A stretch of DNA of 64,000 bases from Mesorhizobium sp. B2-1-8. Lineage in GTDB: Bacteria > Pseudomonadota > Alphaproteobacteria > Rhizobiales > Rhizobiaceae. Each line of letters begins with the position of its first letter. The first letter of the stretch is position 1. The DNA lies in assembly GCF_006442545.2 (NCBI RefSeq), contig NZ_CP083952.1, forward strand, positions 124,001 through 188,000, in the 5' to 3' direction. Position numbers and translations under genes: made by a program. A model generated the notes under the pieces. It saw nothing but the letters and a program-made list of their open reading frames with translations. It was not told the origin of the DNA and did not search any database. Positions 1-9,018 of the stretch are shown one piece after another.

Positions 1-4
1 CTGA

Positions 5-736
5 TCAGACCGTCTCTTTGACCCGTGCCGATAGCAAATCCGGCAGATCGGCAACCGAATCCAGGACGACGTCGGCGATCTCGGCCAGCGACTCACGTGT
101 GCCGGTGCCGGAGAGCACGCCGACTGCGAGGCCGCAGCCGCCGGCACGCGCCATTTCGAGATCGTGCCTGTTGTCACCGACCATGGCGATCTCCGCCGGC
201 TTCAGCCCGGTAAGATCGCAGAACGCCTGGATGGTGTCGGGGGCCGGCTTGGGGTTCGCCACGGCGTCGTAACCATAGGCCGCGTCGAACAGCTGGGCGA
301 CGCCCAGCGTGACCAAGGTCTTCTCCGCGCCGCTGGTCGAATCGTTGGTGGCGACGCCAAGCCGGTAGGATCGCTTGTGCAGCAGAGCCAGCGTGTCGAC
401 GATATCAGGCAGCGCCACCGCCATCGCCGAGCCCTGCACCGAAGTGATCTCGTTGAAGCGGGCGACGGCCAGCATCTGGTCCTCGTTGGACAGGCGCGGA
501 AACCACAGTTCGACGACGTCGAGATTGGTGCCGGAGGCAAAGATGGAATCGGGTTTGAAGCGCCGGTTGGCGAAATCGAAGCCGGCGGCCGCCAGCAGTC
601 TGTCGGCCTTCCAGCGATCGCCCTCGGCTGCATCCATGGCCATGAAATCGGCCACGCCCAGCCAGGTCGCGTTGAAGTCGACAAGTGTCCCGTCCTTGTC
701 GAACAATATCCCCTTGATGTCTGCCAAACTTTTCAC
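5..736 (-). CDS. HAD-family phosphatase, phosphoglycolate-phosphatase-like
   Basis: A 243-residue cytosolic HAD hydrolase. Motif I is [10 protein letters not shown] near residues 12-21, with Asp13 as the expected nucleophile and Asp15 as acid/base. Motif II is GVATNDST, and motif IV is the Mg-binding stretch [15 protein letters not shown]. The length and C1-type cap fit the Gph/PGP subgroup, but the substrate cannot be read from sequence. The reading frame is open further upstream, but I take the GTG at 736 because its GTGA overlaps the stop codon of pgi. That implies translational coupling; a TTG at 727 is the alternative. It is the second gene of a leftward pgi operon, so a sugar-phosphate or phosphoglycolate clean-up role is plausible but inferred. 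Confidence 0.85.
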   Translation of the reverse strand: MKSLADIKGILFDKDGTLVDFNATWLGVADFMAMDAAEGDRWKADRLLAAAGFDFANRRFKPDSIFASGTNLDVVELWFPRLSNEDQMLAVARFNEITSVQGSAMAVALPDIVDTLALLHKRSYRLGVATNDSTSGAEKTLVTLGVAQLFDAAYGYDAVANPKPAPDTIQAFCDLTGLKPAEIAMVGDNRHDLEMARAGGCGLAVGVLSGTGTRESLAEIADVVLDSVADLPDLLSARVKETV

Positions 737-2376
737 TCCGAACCACGCAATTGGTGGATGTATCCCACAAGGCCAGCGGTCGACGCGTCGCGCTTGGCGG
801 CGCTTTCCTTGCCTTCGACGACAGGCAGAAGGCCAGTCGCCAGTTCCTTGCCGAGCTCGACGCCCCACTGGTCGAAGGAGTTGATGTTGAACAGCGTGCC
901 CTCGACGAAGACGCGGTGTTCGTAGAGCGCGATCAGCCGGCCGAAGGTGCGCGGATCGAGCTTGCGGTAGAGGATGGTCACCGAGGGCCGGTTGCCGGAG
1001 AAGACACGATGCGGCGCGATACGGTCGACATCGGCAGGCTTCATGCCCTTGGCCAGCATCTGCGCGCGCGCCTCCTCCAGCGTACGGCCCTTCATCAAGG
1101 CTTCCGACTGCGCCAGGCAGTTGGCGAGCAGCAGGTCATGCTGGTGCTTGAGATCAGGCTCGTGGCCGATGGCGGCGGCGAGGAACTCGACCGGGATCAG
1201 ATCGGTGCCCTGGTGCAGCAGCTGGAAGAAGGCGTGCTGGCCGTTGGTGCCTGGCTCGCCCCAGACCAACGGTCCGGTCGGCGTCGTCACCGCAGTGCCG
1301 TCAAGGGTGACGCTCTTACCGTTCGATTCCATGTCGAGTTGCTGAAGATAGGCCGGCAGCCTGGACAGGCGCTGGTCGTAGGGGATGACCGCGCGGGCCG
1401 GGTAGCCGCAGATCACGCGGTGCCACCAGCCGACAAGCCCCAGGAGCGCCGGCAGGTTCTTGCGGAGCGGCGCGATGCGGAAATGCTCGTCCATCTCGTG
1501 CGCGCCATCGAGAAAGGCACGGAAATTACGCGGGCCGACGGCGATCATGACCGGCAGGCCGATCGCGCCCCACAGCGAATAGCGGCCGCCGACCCAGTCC
1601 CAGAAGCCGAAGACGCGATCCTGCTCGATGCCGAACTTGGCCACCAGGTCGAGCGCGGTCGAGACGGCGGCGAAATGCTTGCCCACGGCCTCCTTGCCGA
1701 GCGCCTTCTGCACCCAGTCGCGCGCCGTCTGCGCATTGGTCATCGTCTCGACCGTGGTGAAGGTCTTGGACGCGATGATGAACAGCGTGGTTTCGGCGGA
1801 CAGCCCCTTCAGCGTGTCGTGGATGTGGGCGCTGTCGATGTTGGAAACGTAGTGCGCGCGCGGGCCGTCATGATAGGGGGCGAGCGCCAGCGTCGCCATG
1901 GCCGGACCAAGGTCCGAGCCGCCGATGCCGATGTTGACGATGTCGGTGATCTTCTTGCCGGTGGCGCCTGTCGCCTTGCCGGAGCGGATGGCATCGGCGA
2001 AGGCGCCCATGGCGTCGAGCACGGAAATGACATCCGCCTTGACGTCCTGGCCGTCGACCGTGACACCCTTGCCGCTGAGGTTGCGCAGTGCCGTGTGCAG
2101 AACGGCGCGGTCTTCCGTGACATTGATCTTCTTGCCGGCGAACATGGCGGCGCGACGGCCTTCGAGATCGGCAGCGGCGGCCAGCTTTTCCAGCAGATCC
2201 ATGGTGGTCGCATCGACGGCGCATTTCGACCAGTCGAGCAACATCTCGTTGTCCGTGGCGGAGAATGTCGCGAACCGCCGCGGATCGGCGGCAAAGGCCT
2301 GGCGCATGCTGGCGGGCGCCACGGCGCGATGATTGCGCAGGGCGGCAAGCTGTTTCTGGAAGGCTGACTGATCCAC
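733..2376 (-). CDS. pgi: glucose-6-phosphate isomerase
   Basis: Interconverts glucose-6-phosphate and fructose-6-phosphate in the cytosol. At 547 residues it matches the usual length of about 550. Family signatures are present in order: [18 protein letters not shown] (sugar-phosphate loop), [30 protein letters not shown] (catalytic Glu near residue 350) and [20 protein letters not shown]. The frame extends to 2409, but I choose the GTG at 2376 because it has an AGGAG sequence about 10 bases upstream and gives the normal N-terminus. It heads a leftward pair with the HAD phosphatase and is divergent from the MocR-type regulator. Rhizobia rely mainly on Entner-Doudoroff, so Pgi probably serves gluconeogenesis and polysaccharide precursors (inference). 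Confidence 0.97.
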   Translation of the reverse strand: MDQSAFQKQLAALRNHRAVAPASMRQAFAADPRRFATFSATDNEMLLDWSKCAVDATTMDLLEKLAAAADLEGRRAAMFAGKKINVTEDRAVLHTALRNLSGKGVTVDGQDVKADVISVLDAMGAFADAIRSGKATGATGKKITDIVNIGIGGSDLGPAMATLALAPYHDGPRAHYVSNIDSAHIHDTLKGLSAETTLFIIASKTFTTVETMTNAQTARDWVQKALGKEAVGKHFAAVSTALDLVAKFGIEQDRVFGFWDWVGGRYSLWGAIGLPVMIAVGPRNFRAFLDGAHEMDEHFRIAPLRKNLPALLGLVGWWHRVICGYPARAVIPYDQRLSRLPAYLQQLDMESNGKSVTLDGTAVTTPTGPLVWGEPGTNGQHAFFQLLHQGTDLIPVEFLAAAIGHEPDLKHQHDLLLANCLAQSEALMKGRTLEEARAQMLAKGMKPADVDRIAPHRVFSGNRPSVTILYRKLDPRTFGRLIALYEHRVFVEGTLFNINSFDQWGVELGKELATGLLPVVEGKESAAKRDASTAGLVGYIHQLRGSE

Positions 2377-2678
2377 TGGCGGGGACTCCTGGCGTTTTGG
2401 ACGCACCATATCAGACCGGATGTTTCCGGCGCGTGTCGTCGCGCCGAAACTATTGAGCCGAATTCCATCCGGTCAATACGCGGCGATGACGCAGCGCATC
2501 ACGATGCGATGACACAATGTATCGGGCAGGGAGGTAGCAGCGCGTTGGTTCGGGCCTGAAGGATCACTGGCATAAATCCCAAAGATCAGAAAAATTGATT
2601 GGCGCAACCCCTTGTGCCACGGGTACGTTCGGCTGGTCCAGCCAAGCGAAAAAAGCTGGCCATCGAGGAACATCTTCC
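2377..2678. other. divergent intergenic region between pgi and the MocR regulator
   Basis: This gap of about 300 bases must carry the promoters for pgi (leftward) and the regulator (rightward). I see no convincing -35/-10 pair, no long inverted repeat and no small gene. The ribosome binding sequence GAGGA at 2665-2669 serves the regulator. Confidence 0.4.
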
Positions 2679-4172
2679 ATGCCACAGAGAAACGACACGG
2701 CGATATGGTCCGGCCTGTTCCGGATTTCGGCCGAATCCGGCCAGACCCTGCAGGCGCAGATCCGCCAAGCCATCGTGGCCGCCATTCTCGACCGCCAGAT
2801 CGCCGCTTCGATGCCGCTTCCTTCCTGCCGTATCCTGGCCGAAAAACTCGGCGTGGCGCGCGGGACCGTGGTGCTGGCCTTCCAGCAGCTCGTCGACCAG
2901 GGTTTCCTGGTGGCGCGCGAGCGGCGCGGCCATTTCGTCAATCCCGACGTGCTGGCGACACCCGCCAAGCCGCACCAGAAGGCGCCCGACCAGGCCAACG
3001 AGATCGACTGGAAGGCGCGCCGGCAGATCGCCGCAAGCGACATGCCGCCGCCGGCCAAGCACGAGAACTGGATCAAGTCGTCCTATCCCTTCGTCTACGG
3101 CCAGTTCGACCCGGCGCTGTTCCCGACCGCCGAGTGGCGTGAGTGCAACCGCATGGCGCTGGCCGTGCTGGAGATCCGCAACTGGGCGTCCGACATGGTC
3201 GACCGCGACGACCCGCTGCTGATCGAGCAGATCCAGGCACGGCTGCTGCCCAGGCGCGGCATCTTCGCCAATCCGGATGAAATCATCGTCACGCTGGGCG
3301 CACAGAATGCGCTCTACATGCTCGCTTCGCTGCTGATGACCAAGGGCTCCAAGGTGGCGATGGAAGATCCGGGCTACCCCGACGCGCGCTCGATCTTCCG
3401 CCTTGCGGGCGCCGACATCGAGCCGGTGCCGGTCGACCAGTCCGGCATCGTAACCTCTTCTATTCCCAATGATTCCGGCTTCGTCTTCGTCACGCCCAGC
3501 CATCATTGCCCGACCATGGTGCCGCTGTCGGCGGAACGGCGGCAGGACCTTCTGGCGCGCGCCAACCGGCACAACCAGATCATCATCGAGGACGGCTATG
3601 ACAGCCAGCTGCTCGACGAGGCGCCGCAGCAGGCGCTGAAGAGCCTCGACCGCTCCGGCCGCGTCGTCTATGTCGGCTCGATGTCGAAGACACTGGCCCC
3701 CGGCCTGCGGCTTGGCTACATCGTGGCCTCGGCTGGACTAATCGCTGAACTGAGGGCGCTGCGCCGCTTCATGCTGCGCCATCCGCCGGCAAACAACCAG
3801 CGCGCCGTGGCGCTGTTCCTGTCGCTCGGCCATCATGAAGCGCTGGTGCGGCGGCTGTCGAGCGCCTTCGACGAGCGGCGCAAGCGTCTGGTCCATGCGA
3901 TTTCCGCCTTCCTGCCGGAATGGCGCTCGACCGATTCGGCCGGCGGCACGTCGCTGTGGCTGGAAGGACCGCGGGGCACCGATTCCCGCGGTTTGGCCGA
4001 AGCCGCCGCCTCGCGCAGCGTCATCATCGAGCCTGGCGACCGCTTCTTCGACCGCACCGAAAAGCCTTCGCGTTTCATGCGGTTGGGTATTTCCTCGATC
4101 GCGCTGCAGCACATCGAGCCCGGCATCCGCGAACTGGCCACGGCCGCTGGCCGCAGGCCCGCTGCCGCCTGA
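2679..4172 (+). CDS. MocR/GabR-type regulator (GntR HTH fused to a PLP aminotransferase fold)
   Basis: A 497-residue two-domain transcription factor. Residues about 22-88 form a GntR winged helix (LPSCRILAEKLGVARGTVVL). Residues about 130-490 form a class I aminotransferase fold with the PLP lysine Lys337 in SMSKTLAPGLR. In this family the aminotransferase domain senses an amine or amino-acid ligand rather than acting as a metabolic enzyme. The ATG at 2679 is preceded by GAGGA at 2665-2669; the frame is open upstream, but this start gives the standard N-terminus. It lies 180 bases before the MttB-family gene on the same strand, with a terminator-like hairpin between. Control of that gene, or of divergent pgi, is an inference. 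Confidence 0.9.
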   Translation: MPQRNDTAIWSGLFRISAESGQTLQAQIRQAIVAAILDRQIAASMPLPSCRILAEKLGVARGTVVLAFQQLVDQGFLVARERRGHFVNPDVLATPAKPHQKAPDQANEIDWKARRQIAASDMPPPAKHENWIKSSYPFVYGQFDPALFPTAEWRECNRMALAVLEIRNWASDMVDRDDPLLIEQIQARLLPRRGIFANPDEIIVTLGAQNALYMLASLLMTKGSKVAMEDPGYPDARSIFRLAGADIEPVPVDQSGIVTSSIPNDSGFVFVTPSHHCPTMVPLSAERRQDLLARANRHNQIIIEDGYDSQLLDEAPQQALKSLDRSGRVVYVGSMSKTLAPGLRLGYIVASAGLIAELRALRRFMLRHPPANNQRAVALFLSLGHHEALVRRLSSAFDERRKRLVHAISAFLPEWRSTDSAGGTSLWLEGPRGTDSRGLAEAAASRSVIIEPGDRFFDRTEKPSRFMRLGISSIALQHIEPGIRELATAAGRRPAAA

Positions 4173-4183
4173 TTCCACTGACC

Positions 4184-4214
4184 GGAGCCGCCCAATGGCG
4201 GCTTCGGCTCCTTT
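4184..4214 (+). terminator. rho-independent-type terminator after the MocR gene
   Basis: GGAGCCG at 4184-4190 pairs with CGGCTCC at 4205-4211, with an alternative inner GCCGCC/GGCGGC stem, followed by TTT. It lies 12 bases after the regulator stop, which suggests that the downstream MttB-family gene has its own promoter. Confidence 0.6.
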
Positions 4215-4351
4215 AGCGCTGGCATATCCAACCGGACCGGCTGGCTCATAGGCTGTGCCAATGCCGGCAGCATAGTCGTGGCACAAAGGGGAAGAAGCAG
4301 CCGATGGTGGACCAACCGCCGCGCTGTTTCTCGCAAAGGTGGAGTGCTTCG

Positions 4352-5941
4352 ATGTCTGTGGTTCTTGAAAAGCAGGAAGCGGCGGCGGATCAACGCTCGC
4401 GCCGCTCCGGCGGACGCGAAGCGCGCCGCGCCATGCGGGCAGCGCCGCTCGCCGACGACATCAAGCCGGTTCGTGCCGGCCTCGAGGGCGGCAGCTACGG
4501 GCCACTCAAGGGCAATGATCGCGAGCGCATCCACGACGCGGTGCTGACGCTCCTGGAGACAGTCGGCTTCGCCAACGCCATCCCCTCCTGCATCGAGGCG
4601 CTGACCCAGGCCGGCGCCACTTATGGCGACGATGGCCGCATCCGGTTCCCGCGCGCGCTGGTGCTCGAGACGATCAAGAAGGCGGCACGGAACTTCACCC
4701 TGCACGGCCAGGATCCCAGACACGACATGGTGATCCAGGGCAAGCGCGTGCACTACGGAACGGCAGGCGCCGCGGTTCATCTGGTGGATGTCGAGAAGCG
4801 CGAATACCGCGAGTCGCTGCTGCAGGACATCTATGACGCCGCCCGCATCGTCGAAGGGCTCGACAACATCCATTTCTTCCAGCGGCCGATGGTGCCGCGC
4901 GATATTCCCGATCCGCTCGAAATGGACTTCAACACGCTCTACGCCTGCGTGATGGGCACGTCCAAGCATGTCGGCACCTCATTTACGGTCCGCGAGAACG
5001 TGCAGCCGGCGCTCGAAATGCTCTATGCCATCGCCGGCGGCGAGGAGAATTTCCGCGCCCGGCCATTTGTGTCGAATTCGAACTGCTTCGTCGTGCCGCC
5101 GATGAAGTTCGCCGAGGACGCCTGCGGCGTGCTCGAGGCCTGCGTCGAGGGCGGCATTCCAATCCTGCTGCTGTCGGCGGGCCAGGCCGGAGCCACGGCA
5201 CCGGCGGCGATTGCCGGCGCCGTGGTGCAGGCGGTGGCCGAAGTGCTGGCCGGCCTGGTCTATGTCAACGCCATCAAACCAGGGCATCCGGCGATCTTCG
5301 GCACCTGGCCGTTCGTATCGGATCTCAGGACAGGCGCCATGTCGGGCGGCTCTGCCGAACAGGCTGTCTTGACCGCGGCTTGCGCGCAGATGGCGCAGTT
5401 CTACGACCTGCCGGGGGGCTCGGCCGCCGGCATGACGGACTCGAAACTGCCTGACATCCAGTCGGGCTATGAGAAGGGCATCACCGATGTGATGGCCGGC
5501 CTTGCCGGGCTCAACCTCGTCTATGAATCGGCCGGCATGCATGCCTCGCTGCTCGGCTTCTGCCTGGAAAGCCTGATCATCGACAACGACATGCTCGGAC
5601 ACTGCCTGCGCTGCGTGCGCGGCATCGAGGTGACCGACGAAGCGCTGTCGATCGACACCATCGCCGATGTCTGCCTGAAGGGGCCAGGTCATTATCTCGG
5701 CAACGAACAGACCTTGCGGCTGATGCAGACGGAATATTTCTATCCCGCCGTCGGCGACCGGTTTTCGCCGAAGGAGTGGAACGAGAAGGGTCGGCCGGAC
5801 ATCCTGCAGCGCGCGATCATCGAGAAGAAGCGCGTCCTTGCCGAACGCTTTCCGCGCCATGTGCCGAAGCTGCTCGACGACAAATTACGCGCCCGCTTCG
5901 GCGACATGATCAAGCTGCCGCGCGGCGGCATGGGCGGGTAG
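4352..5941 (+). CDS. MttB-family (non-pyrrolysine) methylamine/betaine methyltransferase
   Basis: A 529-residue member of the trimethylamine methyltransferase superfamily, with conserved-looking stretches such as GGSAAGMTDSKLPDIQSGYE, ESLIIDNDMLGHCLRCVRG and GPGHYLGNEQTLRLMQTEYF. True trimethylamine:corrinoid MttB carries pyrrolysine at an internal TAG. Here the frame is open and the only TAG is the terminal stop, so this belongs to the non-Pyl group. Characterised members of that group (MtgB types) demethylate quaternary amines such as glycine betaine. The ATG at 4352 follows AAGGTGGAG and gives the usual N-terminus. No corrinoid protein or corrinoid methyltransferase lies nearby, so the methyl acceptor is unknown. 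The MocR regulator upstream is a natural candidate controller. Confidence 0.85.
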   Translation: MSVVLEKQEAAADQRSRRSGGREARRAMRAAPLADDIKPVRAGLEGGSYGPLKGNDRERIHDAVLTLLETVGFANAIPSCIEALTQAGATYGDDGRIRFPRALVLETIKKAARNFTLHGQDPRHDMVIQGKRVHYGTAGAAVHLVDVEKREYRESLLQDIYDAARIVEGLDNIHFFQRPMVPRDIPDPLEMDFNTLYACVMGTSKHVGTSFTVRENVQPALEMLYAIAGGEENFRARPFVSNSNCFVVPPMKFAEDACGVLEACVEGGIPILLLSAGQAGATAPAAIAGAVVQAVAEVLAGLVYVNAIKPGHPAIFGTWPFVSDLRTGAMSGGSAEQAVLTAACAQMAQFYDLPGGSAAGMTDSKLPDIQSGYEKGITDVMAGLAGLNLVYESAGMHASLLGFCLESLIIDNDMLGHCLRCVRGIEVTDEALSIDTIADVCLKGPGHYLGNEQTLRLMQTEYFYPAVGDRFSPKEWNEKGRPDILQRAIIEKKRVLAERFPRHVPKLLDDKLRARFGDMIKLPRGGMGG

Positions 5942-5996
5942 AACTGCTTCTCGCCAAGAGATTTAGTCGGCGCCCCTAATTCGAAGAGATACGTCT

Positions 5997-6728
5997 CTAC
6001 AATCGCCAAGACCTAACTTGATTTAATGTCGAGACAACAATAGATAAATAATTATTTAAAATCTTGAGATTGTTATCGGATGTATCGCAATATTCGAAAG
6101 GTTCTTTGAAATTCAATCCAACTACTGCATATATGATTTTTCCAAATGCTTCCCAATCGCTTACACCACAGAGCAGATCTCCATCTTTCGAGAAAATTCC
6201 GACCTTAAATCGCATTCTCCATTTGTATTTCGTTCTAACGTCAAAAGCTACTCTTATGCTTATTTGTTCAAGAAACTCAATGCCTCGCCATGTCAGATAT
6301 CCATCCCCTTTCGTATAGGAAACGTCTTTTAATCCTGACGATACAAAGCAATCTTTTACTACCGATGCGGCAATCTTAACCTCAGCACCATTCGGTATTT
6401 TACGTTCAAGAGAATTTTCGTCATGGCGAAAGAGATAACCCGTCCGCTCTTTCCACATACCTACGTCTGTAACAATGTTATTGAGCGAGTTCTCCTCAGC
6501 AGGGCTCATGCCCGCGGAGAGAGGCATCGCTTGCTGGAGTCGTCGCGACATGAACACGGCTTCTGTCTGAGAACGATCTAATCCGATTTCCCTCATTGCA
6601 GGCTCAAGGAAAATGTCTTGCATACCGGTATAGCCAAGTTCGGAAAATCCACCTTGGCGACTATCGATGGCATAAAGTAAGACTTCTAGTTTCTGTTTGA
6701 TTACCTTCCCTAAGTCGAAATCCGACAT
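5997..6728 (-). CDS. orphan hypothetical protein in an AT-rich patch
   Basis: I do not recognise this protein of about 243 residues. The DNA is strikingly AT-rich for this window: three 60-base lines counted by hand (6061, 6181, 6601) give 33, 38 and 48% GC, against about 62% in the adjacent gene. The ATG at 6728 has AAGGGGTG directly upstream; a GTG at 6860 would extend the protein to 287 residues but lacks a binding site. The N-terminal half looks helical. The C-terminal half has alternating hydrophobic and charged strands (ISIRVAFDVRTKYKWRMRFK). There is no signal peptide, membrane segment or obvious catalytic motif. Composition and isolation point to recent horizontal acquisition. Confidence 0.7.
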   Translation of the reverse strand: MSDFDLGKVIKQKLEVLLYAIDSRQGGFSELGYTGMQDIFLEPAMREIGLDRSQTEAVFMSRRLQQAMPLSAGMSPAEENSLNNIVTDVGMWKERTGYLFRHDENSLERKIPNGAEVKIAASVVKDCFVSSGLKDVSYTKGDGYLTWRGIEFLEQISIRVAFDVRTKYKWRMRFKVGIFSKDGDLLCGVSDWEAFGKIIYAVVGLNFKEPFEYCDTSDNNLKILNNYLSIVVSTLNQVRSWRL

Positions 6729-7058
6729 AATTTCACCCCTTAGAAAGCGAGCGCTGCTATTCCAGCCCAATGCGGCTAAACCACCCATCAGTCCAATCGC
6801 ATTTCGCGTAGATTGATTCTCTCGATCAGATACATTTGGCTTTGTCGAATTATTTGTCACAGGTGCAGAAGAAGTAGCCTCGTTTGTCCTCTTTGACGTT
6901 ACTGGCTAGGCGATATCTGCTGAGTTGCGTCCGACCTACCTTTCAACCCCTACGCCCTTTACCCGTCGGTCGGGACTAAATAAATCTCCTCGGACGGTAT
7001 CATGCTCTATCTCTTTGATTTAGAGAGGGATTCAGATTCAGGTCGATTAGACCTGAAA
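6729..7058. repeat. AT-rich gap ending in palindromic repeats
   Basis: This 330-base non-coding stretch continues the AT-rich patch from the orphan gene to the next gene. At its right end it holds two inverted repeats: CTCTA (7005-7009) with TAGAG (7021-7025), and TTCAGGTC (7037-7044) with GACCTGAA (7050-7057). The second begins immediately after the stop codon of the leftward 7059-7457 gene and can act as its terminator. The sequence type resembles the dispersed intergenic palindromes of Mesorhizobium (recalled, not searched). Confidence 0.5.
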
Positions 7059-7457
7059 TCATCCGGCTGCCAGCCCATAGCGTTCGACGACTTCGGCGTT
7101 GATCAGCTTGGCGTGCAGCGCCATCAGCACGATCCGCGCATCGAAGCTGTCGCCGGTTTCGAGAGCCGCCTCGATCCGACGCTCCGCGTCGAGCCGCTGC
7201 AGCAAGCCTTGCGCACGCTCGAAGGTTTCCGGGCCGGCGATGCAATAGCTGAACAGCTGCGCCACCTGCGGATAGGCCTGCGGCGGTGGCTCCTCGGGCC
7301 AGCGGTCCTTCATCAGATTGACTATGGTGAGTTTCACCCCTTCGGGCACAAGGGCGGGGTGCAGGTCGGCGCCGCGCAAGGCGGCGTCGAGCTGCCGCAA
7401 ATCACCCGAGCGGCCGAACATGCCGAGAAAGCCGAGGGAAGAGCGTCGTTGCGCCAT
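7059..7457 (-). CDS. conserved-type hypothetical protein, 132 residues
   Basis: I do not recognise a named family. The 132-residue product starts with a basic MAQRRSSLGFLGMFG and contains PEGVKLTIVNLMKDRWPEEPPPQAYPQVAQLFSYC and a long alanine-, leucine- and glutamate-rich helical C-terminus. No signal peptide or catalytic motif is visible, and it looks cytosolic and mostly helical. The ATG at 7457 is chosen because the upstream extension of the frame runs through a palindromic repeat and reads like translated non-coding DNA. GC content and codon use match the chromosome, unlike its AT-rich neighbour. It lies downstream of chrA on the same strand but is separated from it by the repeat, so co-transcription is doubtful. 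Confidence 0.6.
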   Translation of the reverse strand: MAQRRSSLGFLGMFGRSGDLRQLDAALRGADLHPALVPEGVKLTIVNLMKDRWPEEPPPQAYPQVAQLFSYCIAGPETFERAQGLLQRLDAERRIEAALETGDSFDARIVLMALHAKLINAEVVERYGLAAG

Positions 7458-7484
7458 GATGGTCCAATCCGTTTCCAACCAGTT

Positions 7485-7588
7485 AGAGCAATTCCAGGAA
7501 AAGTGCGTAGCGGTTTTCCGTCCGGAATTGCGTAAAACCAAGAAGTTAGAGCGGGTCAGAGATTCTATCAAACACTGAACCGCTCTAG
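7485..7588. repeat. dispersed rhizobial palindromic repeat
   Basis: This intergenic element begins AGAGCAATTCC and contains its near-complement GGAATTGCG. The outer ends AGAGC and CGCTCT frame further inverted pieces (TTAGAGCGG with CCGCTCTA). From memory, this composition (AGCGGTTTTCCGTCCGGAATTGC) is widespread between Mesorhizobium genes. It lies between chrA and the small hypothetical gene. Confidence 0.6.
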
Positions 7589-7626
7589 GTGGTTGGCTGG
7601 CAGAATACAAAGGCAGCAACATGCGC

Positions 7627-9018
7627 CTATCCGCTCACCGCCAGCAGCAGGACACCGGCCAGGGCTGACCCGGCAAGTGTCGGCAGCATGCCGATCTTCA
7701 GCTTGAGGATGGCGATCATGGCGGCACATGACAACAATGCGGCTCGCCAGTCGATCGATGACGGCACCGGCACATTCATGCCGAGGCCAAGTTTGCTGAC
7801 TTGGTGAAAGATCACGTGCATGGCGAACCACAAAGCGAGGTTCAGGATGACGCCGACGACGGCGGCGGTGATGGCTCCGAGCGCGGCCGACAGGGCCTTG
7901 TTGCCACGCAAGGCCTCGATATAGGGCGCACCGAGGAATATCCAGAAGAAGCATGGGGTAAACGTGACCCACAAGGTCAGCAGCGCTCCAAGCGATCCGC
8001 CAAGCAACGGGTTCAGCGAGCCGGAGTGGCGAAACGCGGCGATGAAGCCGACAAACTGCAACACCAGAATGAGCGGACCAGGCGTGGTTTCGGCAAGCCC
8101 GAGCCCGTCGACCATCTCGCCGGGCGCCAGCCAGCCGAACGATTCGACGGCGGCCTGTGCGACATAGGCAAGAACCGCGTAAGCGCCGCCGAAGGTGACG
8201 ACCGCCATGAGGCTGAAGAACCCGCCGATCTGCGTCCACACGCTGCTCGTCCCGGTGAGCGCCCAGAGCAACAGAACCGGCCCGAGCCAGATCGGCAGCC
8301 AGATGGCGACCGTGCGCGGCGCATGCCATCGTGTCGGCCTGGTATGGGCCAGTTCGCCGCGTTCGAACATCAGGTCGACCGCGCCCCTGATGTCGGGAGC
8401 GTCGTTCTTGCCGTGCGCCGAGCCGGAAAACAGGGCTGGCGCGACCCGGTTTCCCAGCCATCCCACCAGCCCCGCAAGCAGGACGATGAGCGGGAACGGG
8501 ATGCTGAGCACATAGATGCCGAGAAAAGCGCAAGCCGCGATCGCCACCATCACCCGGTTCTTCAAGGCGCGGCGGCCGATGCGGATCACCGCCTCGACCA
8601 CCACCGCAAGCACGGCGGCCTTCACCCCGAAGAACAGCGCCTCGACCAGCGGGACATCACCATAGAGCGCATAAAAGGTGCTCAGGGTGAGCATGACGAG
8701 CGCACCGGGCACCACGAACAAGACGCCTGCAACGAGACCGCCGACCGTCCTGTGCAGCAGCCAGCCAATATAGATGGCGAGCTGCTGGGCCTCGGGACCG
8801 GGCAGCAGCATGCAGTAGTTCAAGGCATGCAGGAAACGCTGTTCGCCGATCCAGCGCCGGTGCTCGACCAATTCCTTGTGCATGAGCGCGATCTGCCCCG
8901 CGGGTCCGCCGAAGCTCAGCAATCCGATCTTCGCCCAGAGTTTCGTAGCCTCGCGGAAGCTCGGGACCGCCGGCACATCCACGACGTCCGCATCTTTCCC
9001 CGAAACGAGGCTGCTCAT
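7627..9018 (-). CDS. chrA: chromate efflux transporter ChrA
   Basis: A 463-residue CHR-family inner-membrane protein of the long, two-domain type. Diagnostic stretches are LWAKIGLLSFGGPAGQIALM and LNYCMLLPGPEAQQLAIYIG in the N-terminal half, with the echo FSLMAVVTFGGAYAVLAYVAQ and LGLAETTPGPLILVLQFVGF in the C-terminal half. Many hydrophobic segments are visible. The family exports chromate, and some members sulfate-like anions. The ATG at 9018 overlaps the chrB stop by four bases (ATGA), indicating translational coupling, and an upstream extension of the frame is ignored for that reason. It is the second gene of a leftward chrB-chrA operon. Confidence 0.93.
   Translation of the reverse strand: MSSLVSGKDADVVDVPAVPSFREATKLWAKIGLLSFGGPAGQIALMHKELVEHRRWIGEQRFLHALNYCMLLPGPEAQQLAIYIGWLLHRTVGGLVAGVLFVVPGALVMLTLSTFYALYGDVPLVEALFFGVKAAVLAVVVEAVIRIGRRALKNRVMVAIAACAFLGIYVLSIPFPLIVLLAGLVGWLGNRVAPALFSGSAHGKNDAPDIRGAVDLMFERGELAHTRPTRWHAPRTVAIWLPIWLGPVLLLWALTGTSSVWTQIGGFFSLMAVVTFGGAYAVLAYVAQAAVESFGWLAPGEMVDGLGLAETTPGPLILVLQFVGFIAAFRHSGSLNPLLGGSLGALLTLWVTFTPCFFWIFLGAPYIEALRGNKALSAALGAITAAVVGVILNLALWFAMHVIFHQVSKLGLGMNVPVPSSIDWRAALLSCAAMIAILKLKIGMLPTLAGSALAGVLLLAVSG

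Noticed and set aside
5939..5941. TAG in the MttB-family gene as a possible pyrrolysine codon
   Set aside because: It is the terminal stop after the normal C-terminus. There is no internal TAG, and no pyl genes are seen.
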